Positions 6,512-14,990 of a DNA stretch of 64,000 nucleotides are shown here, one piece after another. The DNA lies in NCBI GenBank assembly GCA_051880495.1, contig JBJEOB010000118.1, positions 1 through 64,000 on the forward strand, written 5' to 3'. Within the stretch, counting starts at the first letter, position 1. Each line of letters opens with the position of its first letter. This DNA is from MGBC120314 sp051880495. GTDB taxonomy: Bacteria > Bacillota > Clostridia > Lachnospirales > Lachnospiraceae. The notes beneath the pieces are model-generated. The model was not told the DNA's origin. It saw only the letters and a program-made list of their open reading frames with translations, and did not search any database. The position numbers were made by a program, and so were the translations under genes.

Positions 6512-8221
6512 TCACTTATTCCCATCCGCCATGCCTTCACCGTCTAACAGCAGCTGAAAACTTGTTCCTCCCTGTGCCATTTCTACTAAATTCACACAAC
6601 TGTTTCCCATTCTGTCTATGTTATGAAGAATTCCACTATACAATGGTGTTAATTTTACATTACATTTATTCTTTCCTACTCGTTCTATATGATTTTTACG
6701 CATTTTATCATCGAGTCTCATTACCTCTTCTTTTTTCTTCTGAATATTTTTAATAACCTTTTCATCTCCCGTCTCCATTACTTCAACTGCATAGGTATAC
6801 ATATCCAGAATTAAATGGACAGACTTTTTCAAATCCTTGAGAGCTTCCTTTGATAATCTTACTTTTTTTCTATTCTCCTCTATTACGTCTTCTGTAATTT
6901 CCCGGCATAGAGAACCAATTCGGTCAATGTCGCAAAGCACATATAATAAACTGGTAGATTCATTTGCCTGTTCCTCAGTCATAACACCTTCTGCAAACAT
7001 AGATGCCAGATAATCATTTATCTTCTGAGACAGAGTATGTGCCGTTTGTGCTTCCTCAATGGTATCCTTAAGCACCTTTTCTGCGTTTTCGTCCGATATG
7101 CCATCTACCTTTTTAAGTATATCCTTAACGCACTCTCCCACTCGAATTACTTCTTTTGTCACAAGATGTAATGCTGCCGCCGGTTGATTAATTAACTTAT
7201 TATCCAAATACTTTAGTTCTTCAGGTCTCACAACTGCATTTGTCTTCTGATCCGGTATTATTGCCATTACTATTTTAACCAAAAGTCCTATAAGCGGTAG
7301 CCAGATTAACGTCATTACAACATTAAATGTTGTATGTGCATTTGCAATCTGTCTGGCAATGACCGCAAGTTCTTCCCCCTTAGGAGAAATATACTGTATA
7401 AATGATGCAAATGGTTTTATCAACCATACAAATATAAACGCACCCGAAATATTAAATACACTGTGTGCAACAGCCGTCCTTTTAGCATCCCTACTCTGTC
7501 CTACTGATGCTAAAATGGCCGTAATGGTTGTTCCGATATTGTCTCCTAACAGAATTGGAATAGCACCTGTAAGTCCAATCACACTTGTCACCCCGTCAGC
7601 TCCCGCCTGAGAAGCGAAATTCTGCAAAACCGCAATAGTGGCACTGCTGCTCTGAACAACAAGCGTCATCAATGTGCCCACGAACACTCCCAGAATAGGA
7701 ACTCCTGATACCTTACTCATTAAATCAGTAAATACAGGACTACCTGCAAGTGGTTTCATAACACTGCCCATGATTTCGATTCCCTCAAACAGCAGACCAA
7801 ATGCGAAAATAGTCTGGCCTAAATTTTTGACTCTTTCCTTTTTACTAATAAAAAATATGATAAAACCAATAGCAATAAATAAATATATATAGTCCGTTAT
7901 TTTAAACGCAATAATCTGAGCCGTCATAGTCGTTCCAATATTGGCACCAAGAATGATTGAAATAGCCTGAGGAAGTGTCATTAATCCTGCACTTACAAAT
8001 CCAATTGCCATAACGGTCGTAGCACTGCTGCTTTGTAAAACAGCTGTCGCAACCGCTCCCGCCAGTGCACCCAGCAGCGGATTTTTTGTAAGCATAGATA
8101 AAATTTTCTTCATCTTATCCCCTGCTGCCTTCTGCAGGCATTCGCTCATCATATTCATACCGAATATAAAAATAGCCAAACCACCAAACAAACCAAATAG
8201 TATCTTTACCGTCTCATTCAT
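6512..8221 (-). CDS. Na+/Pi cotransporter of the NptA (SLC34-like) family with PhoU-like tail
   Basis: Sodium-driven phosphate symporter. Two inverted transport repeats carry the diagnostic QSSSAT motifs at about residues 63 and 190, each followed by a GANIGTT or GDNIGTT motif. Around eight to nine hydrophobic segments fill residues 1-330. The last ~220 residues are helical and soluble and resemble PhoU, as in many bacterial NptA proteins. The chosen ATG is 8 bases after AGGAG; an ATG two codons upstream forms an ATGA overlap with the lipoprotein gene but leaves only 2 bases of spacing. It is translationally coupled to the PstS-like lipoprotein and probably shares its PhoP-box promoter. Confidence 0.93.
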   Translation of the reverse strand: MNETVKILFGLFGGLAIFIFGMNMMSECLQKAAGDKMKKILSMLTKNPLLGALAGAVATAVLQSSSATTVMAIGFVSAGLMTLPQAISIILGANIGTTMTAQIIAFKITDYIYLFIAIGFIIFFISKKERVKNLGQTIFAFGLLFEGIEIMGSVMKPLAGSPVFTDLMSKVSGVPILGVFVGTLMTLVVQSSSATIAVLQNFASQAGADGVTSVIGLTGAIPILLGDNIGTTITAILASVGQSRDAKRTAVAHSVFNISGAFIFVWLIKPFASFIQYISPKGEELAVIARQIANAHTTFNVVMTLIWLPLIGLLVKIVMAIIPDQKTNAVVRPEELKYLDNKLINQPAAALHLVTKEVIRVGECVKDILKKVDGISDENAEKVLKDTIEEAQTAHTLSQKINDYLASMFAEGVMTEEQANESTSLLYVLCDIDRIGSLCREITEDVIEENRKKVRLSKEALKDLKKSVHLILDMYTYAVEVMETGDEKVIKNIQKKKEEVMRLDDKMRKNHIERVGKNKCNVKLTPLYSGILHNIDRMGNSCVNLVEMAQGGTSFQLLLDGEGMADGNK

Positions 8222-8223
8222 AA

Positions 8224-9057
8224 TCATTTCTCCTCTTTCAATTCATTCCATGAAGTAATCGTCCCATTAAATATGTCTGCCAGTTCTTCCATTGATAAAT
8301 AAGCAATAGGATTTTCTTCATTAACAATTACAACGATTTCATCTTTTGCAATTGTCTCTGCACTTAAAAGTTCCCGTTCATAATCTTCAAGTTTCCTCGA
8401 AACCATTCCAAAATCATAAATTCCGCTCAAGGCACCATTTACGCCATCTCCGGAATCTGTTGTAACTATGGCAATTACTGCATTCGTATTTATTTTCATA
8501 TACTCATTTGCCATCTCCTGCATAATGCCTGCCATGGAACTGGAACCGCCAATTTTGATTGTTCCTTCTGACATATCAGATAAAAATGATGTTGCATTTC
8601 TGACCGAATCATATTTATTTGAAACGATAGCCTGACCTTCACTAAAAATAAATCTGATAAAATCTTTTTCAAGTTCACTCAATTGGCCAATATATACAAT
8701 ATTGAATGGACGCACTAATAATTTATCTGTTTTCACGGCGTAGCAATTTCTACCATTTAATGCGGATCCTCCGGACACATATCCGATTGCATTTATGTTC
8801 GCATTAACAAATTCAATTACATCATCATTTTCTGAAGCTTCATGGCATAAGCTTCCCATGTTGCCCGAATCTGTAACCAGTGACTCAAATGTCAGTCTTG
8901 TTCCGGAACCTTCTTCCCTGATACATACCGCTATATTCCCTAAAGTCTGCAAATCCATTGCACTGCGGTTCGTTTCTGAGCTGTCCTTTTTGCATCCCGC
9001 AAGTAATAAAAACCCAATCACAAGCACTATAACTTTTTTCCATTTTTTACTCTTCAT
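8224..9057 (-). CDS. PstS-like phosphate-binding lipoprotein with circularly permuted domain order
   Basis: 277-residue lipoprotein: basic N-terminus, hydrophobic stretch, lipobox LAGC with Cys22. The body is made of periplasmic phosphate-binding protein motifs in swapped order. The segment usual for the C-terminal half of PstS comes first (REEGSGTR at 47-54, INAIGYVSGG at 88-97, LVRPFNIVY at 114-122, DFIRFIFSEGQ at 132-142). The segment usual for the N-terminus comes second (IKIGGSSSMAGIM at 167-179, DFGMVSRKL at 215-223, DEIVVIVNEENP at 239-250, LADIFNGTITSWNEL at 259-273). No pstCAB genes are adjacent. It overlaps the cotransporter gene, so it may sense or deliver phosphate for that system. 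Confidence 0.88.
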   Translation of the reverse strand: MKSKKWKKVIVLVIGFLLLAGCKKDSSETNRSAMDLQTLGNIAVCIREEGSGTRLTFESLVTDSGNMGSLCHEASENDDVIEFVNANINAIGYVSGGSALNGRNCYAVKTDKLLVRPFNIVYIGQLSELEKDFIRFIFSEGQAIVSNKYDSVRNATSFLSDMSEGTIKIGGSSSMAGIMQEMANEYMKINTNAVIAIVTTDSGDGVNGALSGIYDFGMVSRKLEDYERELLSAETIAKDEIVVIVNEENPIAYLSMEELADIFNGTITSWNELKEEK

Positions 9058-9105
9058 CCCTGTACCCCGGTTTCTGCTTAATCATGTTTAATAGTCTTTT
9101 CTATA

Positions 9106-9161
9106 AGTATAATAAAAGGGTGTAAAATCTACTTGCGTGTTCATGTAAAAATTGCGTTAAA
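9106..9161 (-). promoter_or_regulatory. PhoP-box-like promoter for the lipoprotein-cotransporter operon
   Basis: Minus strand hexamers TTTAAC (9156-9161), TTTTAC (9145-9150), a poor copy ACGCAA (9133-9138) and TTTTAC (9122-9127) recur at 11-12 base steps. The last ends 10 bases before a TATACT -10 (9106-9111). Known: PhoP boxes in Firmicutes are TT(A/T/C)A(C/T)A-like direct repeats at 11-base periodicity that replace the -35. This fits a phosphate-starvation promoter for the phosphate genes downstream. Confidence 0.65.
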
Positions 9162-9170
9162 AACTATTAA

Positions 9171-9226
9171 TTTCACGCAATGTTTACAGCATTTTTACAC
9201 AATACGGATAGCAGTTTTTTTATACT
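9171..9226 (+). promoter_or_regulatory. PhoP-box-like promoter for the divergent plus-strand gene
   Basis: Plus strand TTTCAC (9171-9176), TTTACA (9183-9188) and TTTACA (9194-9199), then a degenerate GGATAG-like copy (about 9205-9210), at 11-12 base steps. A TATACT -10 follows at 9221-9226, 10 bases after the last step. The geometry mirrors the minus-strand set, and both use TATACT. It predicts co-regulation of the unknown membrane gene at 9370 with phosphate uptake. Confidence 0.6.
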
Positions 9227-9284
9227 CTGATAGGATACATACGAATAGCTTTTATCGACTTATGCATAAAGCCGGAGGATGCCC

Positions 9285-9338
9285 ATGGGAGAAATATTGG
9301 ATAATTTTTTATTTTCATTATATAGACTGGGTAATTGA
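9285..9338 (+). CDS. Possible 17-residue leader peptide
   Basis: A short open frame, MGEILDNFLFSLYRLGN, with a near-ideal GGAGG ribosome-binding site 6 bases before its ATG. It lies in the ~137-base leader between the predicted PhoP-type promoter and the gene at 9370. The ribosome-binding site is better than that of the following gene. Its size prevents any family assignment; it could be a leader peptide, a small amphipathic membrane peptide or chance. The rest of the 9058-9369 gap holds only the divergent promoters. Confidence 0.4.
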   Translation: MGEILDNFLFSLYRLGN

Positions 9339-9369
9339 TAAGTATGATGTTTTATAGAAAAAGGATGGT

Positions 9370-10101
9370 ATGTATATTATGCAGACACATAATACAGAAC
9401 AGTTTTACAAGGATAGAGATTTAAGGGGACTTCACAGACAAAGATTTTGTAACGGAAAGCTGAATCGTGACTGCGAATCTGTGATTCGTAACGGCAAGCC
9501 GGTAACGCTGACATTAGAGCAGCGGGAACAGTTTGTTCATAATATTTGTGATATACCGGATAATACCATTGGTATAATCACATTCTGTGGAATGGTTTTA
9601 TACGTATGTATGACCTGGATGCTCCCAATATTTGTATTCATTATGGCATCAGTATTTAGTTCTGTAAATAAGAGGCTGTCAGGGCTGCTCTACATTGCAG
9701 GTGCAACCCTTCTGCTGCTTGTTCTGGGAGGCTTTGTCGGTCTATGTATTCTGATTAAGAGAAAAACCAAAAATCATGTCAATACATTCCGTACAGAAGC
9801 ACGTGAAAAAATTACGCGTGGTGATTATCAATCATATACCTACCGGATTGAAGAAACATATCGCGTTAAATCATATGATGAGGATGAATACGGAGGATAT
9901 GTATACTTCTGGCATCGTGTCGGCAATGTTTTATTCGAATTACCGAATTCTTCCTTTGCTTATAATCTTAGTCACGATGGCGGTATTCAATATAAGGACC
10001 CGCAAAAAGTGATTGCTTATGAATGCAGTCACCCTGCGGGCACCTATATCATAGGTATGTTGATTCATCTGGATGGACAGGAACGCTTTTATGCTATGTA
10101 A
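9370..10101 (+). CDS. Unknown two-helix membrane protein
   Basis: 243 residues; I do not recognise the family. A soluble, Arg/Lys-rich N-terminal segment (about 1-65) is followed by two hydrophobic helices (about 66-94 and 103-127). A C-terminal soluble domain (about 130-243) contains an acidic YDEDEYGGYVYFWHRVGNVLF stretch and aromatic beta-like segments, with both ends probably cytoplasmic. The start has AAGGA 4 bases upstream; an ATG three codons later is an alternative. The PhoP-box-like promoter it shares back-to-back with the phosphate operon suggests a role during phosphate limitation. It converges tail-to-tail with the HD gene, only 10 bases away. Confidence 0.75.
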   Translation: MYIMQTHNTEQFYKDRDLRGLHRQRFCNGKLNRDCESVIRNGKPVTLTLEQREQFVHNICDIPDNTIGIITFCGMVLYVCMTWMLPIFVFIMASVFSSVNKRLSGLLYIAGATLLLLVLGGFVGLCILIKRKTKNHVNTFRTEAREKITRGDYQSYTYRIEETYRVKSYDEDEYGGYVYFWHRVGNVLFELPNSSFAYNLSHDGGIQYKDPQKVIAYECSHPAGTYIIGMLIHLDGQERFYAM

Positions 10102-10111
10102 GTTTACATGA

Positions 10112-10768
10112 TTATAATACTTTACTTCCATTGGCAGTAAGTTTAAACTTTGCCCCCAGCAATTCTGCTGCTCCCCTGCACATCATCATTCTGCCTAAGA
10201 ATATTTCAAAATACTCATACATCGTACAAATTTCTTCATCTATCTGCAAATCTAAAGTGATAAGATGTTTTTTGGGATTTACTTCTACCGTCGCATTTGT
10301 TACTGCATAATTCACACGATCATGTATATCAAAACTGGCATTATCCTTATTTCTCACACGACTCCTTCTAACATCGGTTTTATCTGCCAGAATAAGTGCG
10401 GCAGATATAGCATCTACCGCTCCTCCAGTAGATTCATCATGATTACCGATAGCAGAGGCGATGATTACAATATCTTCCAGTGGCATACCCATTTTAACCA
10501 AAATATTGTAAGCCAAAACAGCCCCATATTCTGCGTGATTATTACGATTAATAAAATTTCCGATATCGTGCATTGCCCCGGCAATCTGGGCAAGCTCGAT
10601 TTCACGATTCGAATATCCGAACTTTGACAGGATGATTCCCGCCCGCTTTGCAACGATTGCACAATGCTTTTCTGAATGATCCGTATATCCCATCATTCCA
10701 AGGTTTTCATTTGATTTCTTTAAAAACGCCATTACCTCTTCATTACATAACACATCTTTATAATTCAA
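10112..10768 (-). CDS. HD-domain phosphohydrolase
   Basis: 218-residue single-domain HD-superfamily protein, probably a metal-dependent nucleotide or phosphate-ester hydrolase of unknown substrate. Likely metal ligands are visible in order: H31/H35 (DHSEKH), H67-D68 (AMHDIGN), H78 (NNHAEYG), H110-D111 (GNHDE) and D129 (LADKTDVRR). It lacks the extended HD-GYP motif, so cyclic-di-GMP hydrolysis is not implied. It follows the PIN-PhoH gene by 36 bases on the same strand and is probably co-transcribed with it. Confidence 0.88.
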   Translation of the reverse strand: MNYKDVLCNEEVMAFLKKSNENLGMMGYTDHSEKHCAIVAKRAGIILSKFGYSNREIELAQIAGAMHDIGNFINRNNHAEYGAVLAYNILVKMGMPLEDIVIIASAIGNHDESTGGAVDAISAALILADKTDVRRSRVRNKDNASFDIHDRVNYAVTNATVEVNPKKHLITLDLQIDEEICTMYEYFEIFLGRMMMCRGAAELLGAKFKLTANGSKVL

Positions 10769-10804
10769 TTTTTGTCACCTGCTTATCTTAATTTTAATAC
10801 ATGA

Positions 10805-12181
10805 CTACAGTCTCATGACCGCATCCATTGCCAATGCTGACCTTTCGCACTCATCTGCCGATAAAGCTATCTGCCAGCAATAAGGGCTTCCCTTCATACA
10901 CTTTGCCGCATAACTTAAACCATTTGTCTTCTCATCAAGAAATGGTCTGTCAATCTGATTCGGATCACCCAGAAGAATAATCTTGGTATCCTTACCTGCT
11001 CTTGTAATGATTCCCTTAACCTGATTTGGCGTCATATTCTGTGCCTCATCAATAATCAGATACGTCTTTACAAGTGATCTTCCTCTTATAAAATTGAGTG
11101 CTTCCGTCTGTATAATACCTCTTGCAAAAACCTCCGAAATCTTATCAGACAGTTCATCCTCGTTCTCATATCTTCTTTCCTCATCCGAATCAAGAATCTG
11201 TTCCAGATTGTCAATAATCGGACGCATAAGTGGTGCTATTTTCTCTTTTTCGTCTCCCGGCAAAAATCCAATATCATCATCAAACTGGGCATTAGGTCTG
11301 CACACAATAATTCTTCTGTATTCATTGGATGAGCTGTTATACACCTTATCAAGGCCGACTGCAAGCGAATAAAATGTTTTTGCCGTTCCTGCCATTCCCT
11401 TAATTATAACCAAAGGCGCATGCTCCGCATCTGTCATAAGGGCTTCCTGCATAAAATACTGACCGGCATTTCTTGGTACAATCCCATAAGGTCTGCTTTT
11501 CTTATAAACCAACGGTACAATTTTTTTCCCATCCACACGGCCAAGAAGCGTCTTATTTACTGCTGTGTCAGACTTCAGAATAAGAAACTCATTTTCTGTA
11601 AGTTCTGCCGGTACTTTGTTTCCTTTTGTATCCGTCTGATAGACCTTCTTTCTGTCAATTCCTTTTTTCTTAAACTCTTTAATCATTTCACTCGGAATAT
11701 ATACCTCTGAACGTCCTGTGTATTCAGCATCATCCGCCTGAATCTGTTCCGTTGTATAATCCTCAGCATTAACTCCTATAATCTGTGCTTTCAGGCGTAA
11801 CACAAGGTCTTTTGTTACAAGACATACATGTGTGTTTTTATTATCCTCTTTTAGTCCCTTACAAACCTTCAATATCCGATTGTCAGATTTATCGTCCGGT
11901 AAATCTTCCGGAAGTTCCACCTGCGAATAATTTTTCTCAATTCGCAAACACCCTTCATTCTGCAGACTCACTCCGCTAAGAAGGTCACCTTCATTCCGGT
12001 ATTTTTCCAGAAGCCTCACCGCAGCTCTCGCATTTGCTCCCTTGTCACCATCTGCTTTCTTTAAACAGTCCAGCTCCTCGACAACAACGAGAGGGATAAC
12101 AACTTCATTGTCCTCAAAGTTTTCGATTGCATTTGGTGCCTGAATTAATACATTTGTGTCTATTACATATATTTTTTTCAT
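10805..12181 (-). CDS. PIN-PhoH protein (ribonuclease domain fused to PhoH ATPase)
   Basis: 458-residue two-domain protein of the YlaK type. The N-terminal PIN domain (about 1-135) has the acidic residues expected for a nuclease: D8 in VIDTN, E35/E36, D97-D100 and D125. After a linker with an OB-like segment, the PhoH P-loop ATPase (about 235-458) shows Walker A GMAGTAKT at 262-269 and Walker B IIDEAQN at 376-382. Known: PIN-PhoH proteins are ATP-dependent RNA-processing enzymes in actinobacteria. The role here is inferred to be RNA unwinding or decay. The ATG is preceded by GGAAG. Confidence 0.93.
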   Translation of the reverse strand: MKKIYVIDTNVLIQAPNAIENFEDNEVVIPLVVVEELDCLKKADGDKGANARAAVRLLEKYRNEGDLLSGVSLQNEGCLRIEKNYSQVELPEDLPDDKSDNRILKVCKGLKEDNKNTHVCLVTKDLVLRLKAQIIGVNAEDYTTEQIQADDAEYTGRSEVYIPSEMIKEFKKKGIDRKKVYQTDTKGNKVPAELTENEFLILKSDTAVNKTLLGRVDGKKIVPLVYKKSRPYGIVPRNAGQYFMQEALMTDAEHAPLVIIKGMAGTAKTFYSLAVGLDKVYNSSSNEYRRIIVCRPNAQFDDDIGFLPGDEKEKIAPLMRPIIDNLEQILDSDEERRYENEDELSDKISEVFARGIIQTEALNFIRGRSLVKTYLIIDEAQNMTPNQVKGIITRAGKDTKIILLGDPNQIDRPFLDEKTNGLSYAAKCMKGSPYCWQIALSADECERSALAMDAVMRL

Positions 12182-12342
12182 ATGCCCACTTCCAATTATT
12201 TTTTATTACGTAAATATCATATCATCCTCTTTACGCTTTCTCAATCAAGGGCGCGTAAAGCATTGTAAAATTAACGTAATATCTCCACAATTCGTTTGCA
12301 CTGATAACCTTTTGGGCATATTCTAATAATAACGATAACAGT

Positions 12343-12630
12343 ATGCTCAGACTTATAAGTATGTGCGGTATTATTATGGTTGTTGGTGCATTTGCACTGG
12401 CGTTGTTAGTAGGTTGCGCAGCCGGATATATGGAATCCCATAGCGAAAATAAGGACAATCAGACAAAAAATATGCAGGAAAGCAAAACATGGGTACTGCT
12501 AAATGGGTGCATCGCTGTATCCGACAGACCGCAAGGGCGTGGCGGTCAAATGATAAAGCCTTATGTAATGAATGAAAATATGCCCGGAATAGAGAAGCTC
12601 ACAAAAGCTTTAAATGCGTTGAAGCAATAA
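12343..12630 (+). CDS. Possible small membrane-anchored or lipoprotein-like protein
   Basis: 95 residues, unrecognised. An N-terminal hydrophobic stretch (about 5-27) ends in a lipobox-like LLVGC, followed by a polar, basic tail. No good ribosome-binding site precedes the ATG at 12343 or the one at 12361. A weak TTTGCA (12295-12300) and TATTCT (12319-12324) pair is spaced 18 bases upstream. The 3' end overlaps the yfhO-family gene by 32 bases tail-to-tail. It fills most of the otherwise empty 12182-12598 stretch, in which I see nothing else. Could be spurious. Confidence 0.38.
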   Translation: MLRLISMCGIIMVVGAFALALLVGCAAGYMESHSENKDNQTKNMQESKTWVLLNGCIAVSDRPQGRGGQMIKPYVMNENMPGIEKLTKALNALKQ

Positions 12631-14929
12631 TCAATAAAATATACCCAGCCAGTGAAATTAATGTAATTATTGCTCCTATATAAAATCCCGGCGTGTTATA
12701 TACGAATATAATTTCATGTTCTCCTTGAGGGACTCTAATCGCCATCATCCCGCCTGACTCAACAATATCTTGTCGATTTCCATCGATTGTTGCTGTCCAT
12801 CCACGGCTGAATGGAACAGAGAAATACACAAAAGAATCCTGTTTATAATTCGTTTCACATGTAAATCCGTTATCATTGCGATTGAAATTTTGCACAGCAT
12901 TAGAGCTATTTAAGGCCACATACTCATCAACCAGAGGCTGGAAATCAGCTATATCTTTTTTGAACACCGAAATATCCATTTTCTTCAATAGTCCGGTCTC
13001 TGCGACTTTCTGCTCATCCTCTGCAGATACAACAATAGCATTCAGCATTGCAACAGCCCGCTGTGATACATCCAGACTTCCAAGATCTTCTTTCGTAATG
13101 TATTGATTTACAGAAAATCCTATAGGGCATGCAGCCTTCTCATATAAATACCAAGTTAGATTACCCTCCTGATATGAGCGTATTGCATCCTGTCCTTCAA
13201 CAGGTGTGCCTGAGAAATAAAACTTTCCTCCAAGCAATTCAGCTAAGCCGGGATAGCTGGTTTTGCTTAAGCTGAAATTATTCCTGCTATAATCAAATAA
13301 AGCATCAAATTCTGTTATCGAATTTGTGACAGTTGAGCTGAAGGAGCTCAACGGGGCACATTGGTCTTTAGGCAGATACAGCCCTACATTGCCAATCGAA
13401 TTAATATATCTGTACTGATCATTAATAGGTTCAAGCTGCAGACCTATATTAAAAATTGTCGGATAAATGTCACTATCAGAATTCATCCTGTAAAAGTATA
13501 TCGTTAATCCGGTTGTAACAATAGAAAAGGCAGACACCCCGGCAGTCATCAGAAGACAGAATTTTTTTAGGTCTACTTTCTGTAAAAACCAGAAAACTGC
13601 CATTCCGCAAAGCGAAACAACTGTGTACAATAAAAATCTTGACTTGTGAAATACTAATACATCTGCATCATATTTATTCCATTTGAGAAAACGAACCAAT
13701 AAAAAGAATACTATAATCGAGAGGCTGTTTATTGCAATCCATTTATCAAGATGATATTCAGGATTATGCCTGTCCTCGAGCACTTTGATAGATGAAGCAG
13801 ACATAAATAAAATAAGCATATAATACCATCGCTGCGTCACTTCAGAAAAACCTGTAAATGCAGATGTAAGAAGAGGCACAAATCCAATAACGAAGAGCAG
13901 CTTTAAAAACCTGGAAAGCCAGTCTTTCTTTTTGGCGCAAAGATATGCTAACACACACGTTATTCCTACAAGTGGAAGATATGCCGATGTTGAACACCAA
14001 TCCTGCGAAATGACCGCACTGATATCATTCATCGCTTCAGCCGGCAGCAAAAAATTTTTAATGATAAAAAGCAGCTTCAAAGGGTCATAAAAAAGCCCTG
14101 ACAGAGTAAAGTTTCTGACATTTCTAGTATTTCCCATAATGTATAAGGCACTAGGCAGAAACAGAACCGCAGCAATAGCCACACCCCATACTCCACATAT
14201 TAAGCATCTCAACATATCGCCAATAGTCTTCTTGTTGATTCGTGCATATCGTACCAGAAAGTATAGAATAAGAAAGACAACCTGCCCGACAAAGAAGTAA
14301 TAATTACATAAACAGTTGATGGCAACTGCCAGAATAAAAAGTAATGCACCCCCGTTGTTTAGCCATGGCTTTGCAGAAAAAGATGCCTCCGTTTTTTGTG
14401 AATCTGACATCATACGATCCATCCCTATAAGAAGCAATGGAAACATAGAAACAACATCATGAAAATGATAAAACTCCAGATTTGCAGTTTGAAATCCTGA
14501 AAACGCGTATAATAATGCTCCGATTATTGCATACTTGGGATTTTTTACATATTGCTTTAAATAACAAAAGGATGTGCATCCTGCCACTACATATTTTAGT
14601 ACATACATCCAACCGATAACATAAGGAAAAGCCGATACCGGAAACAGAAGTGAAAGCCAGAAATATATGCCTCCCAGACCGTAAAAGCTGAATCCCTGAA
14701 TGGTCGGAGTGCCTAAATCCAATGACCATGTCCACTGGCGGGCACTTAAAACGGCATTATGCATAGAAATATTAAAAGGTATCTGCTGGGCGTTAAAGTC
14801 ATCTCGCAGTGTAAATGTCCCGTTTCCCTTTACAATAAAATATACAAAAGATAAAACACCGGTTATCAGGCAAATGATTCCACATTCAACCATTGGATGA
14901 GATGATAGCCACTTTGCTATTTTTTTCAT
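12599..14929 (-). CDS. YfhO-family polytopic membrane protein
   Basis: 776-residue GT-C-like integral membrane protein. About a dozen hydrophobic segments occupy residues 12-470. A family-typical acidic site, LRDDFNAQQIPF, lies in the first extracytoplasmic loop (about 41-52). A large outer domain follows, with the signature SRGWTATIDG and, shortly after, VPQGEHEIIF, then a last membrane helix. Known: Bacillus YfhO and Listeria homologues glycosylate lipoteichoic acid using undecaprenyl-phosphate sugars. The substrate here is not predictable. It lies 61 bases downstream of the AEC carrier gene. Confidence 0.9.
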   Translation of the reverse strand: MKKIAKWLSSHPMVECGIICLITGVLSFVYFIVKGNGTFTLRDDFNAQQIPFNISMHNAVLSARQWTWSLDLGTPTIQGFSFYGLGGIYFWLSLLFPVSAFPYVIGWMYVLKYVVAGCTSFCYLKQYVKNPKYAIIGALLYAFSGFQTANLEFYHFHDVVSMFPLLLIGMDRMMSDSQKTEASFSAKPWLNNGGALLFILAVAINCLCNYYFFVGQVVFLILYFLVRYARINKKTIGDMLRCLICGVWGVAIAAVLFLPSALYIMGNTRNVRNFTLSGLFYDPLKLLFIIKNFLLPAEAMNDISAVISQDWCSTSAYLPLVGITCVLAYLCAKKKDWLSRFLKLLFVIGFVPLLTSAFTGFSEVTQRWYYMLILFMSASSIKVLEDRHNPEYHLDKWIAINSLSIIVFFLLVRFLKWNKYDADVLVFHKSRFLLYTVVSLCGMAVFWFLQKVDLKKFCLLMTAGVSAFSIVTTGLTIYFYRMNSDSDIYPTIFNIGLQLEPINDQYRYINSIGNVGLYLPKDQCAPLSSFSSTVTNSITEFDALFDYSRNNFSLSKTSYPGLAELLGGKFYFSGTPVEGQDAIRSYQEGNLTWYLYEKAACPIGFSVNQYITKEDLGSLDVSQRAVAMLNAIVVSAEDEQKVAETGLLKKMDISVFKKDIADFQPLVDEYVALNSSNAVQNFNRNDNGFTCETNYKQDSFVYFSVPFSRGWTATIDGNRQDIVESGGMMAIRVPQGEHEIIFVYNTPGFYIGAIITLISLAGYILLIIASTHLKLL

Positions 14930-14990
14930 TTTATTCTCCCTACACTTTCTTATTTATTTTATCCATTACCTGCTTATGTCCGGCAAAGCT

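Noticed and set aside
12231..12458. 75-codon minus-strand frame before the PIN-PhoH gene
   Set aside because: No ribosome-binding site, overlaps the opposite small frame, and the composition resembles a shadow.
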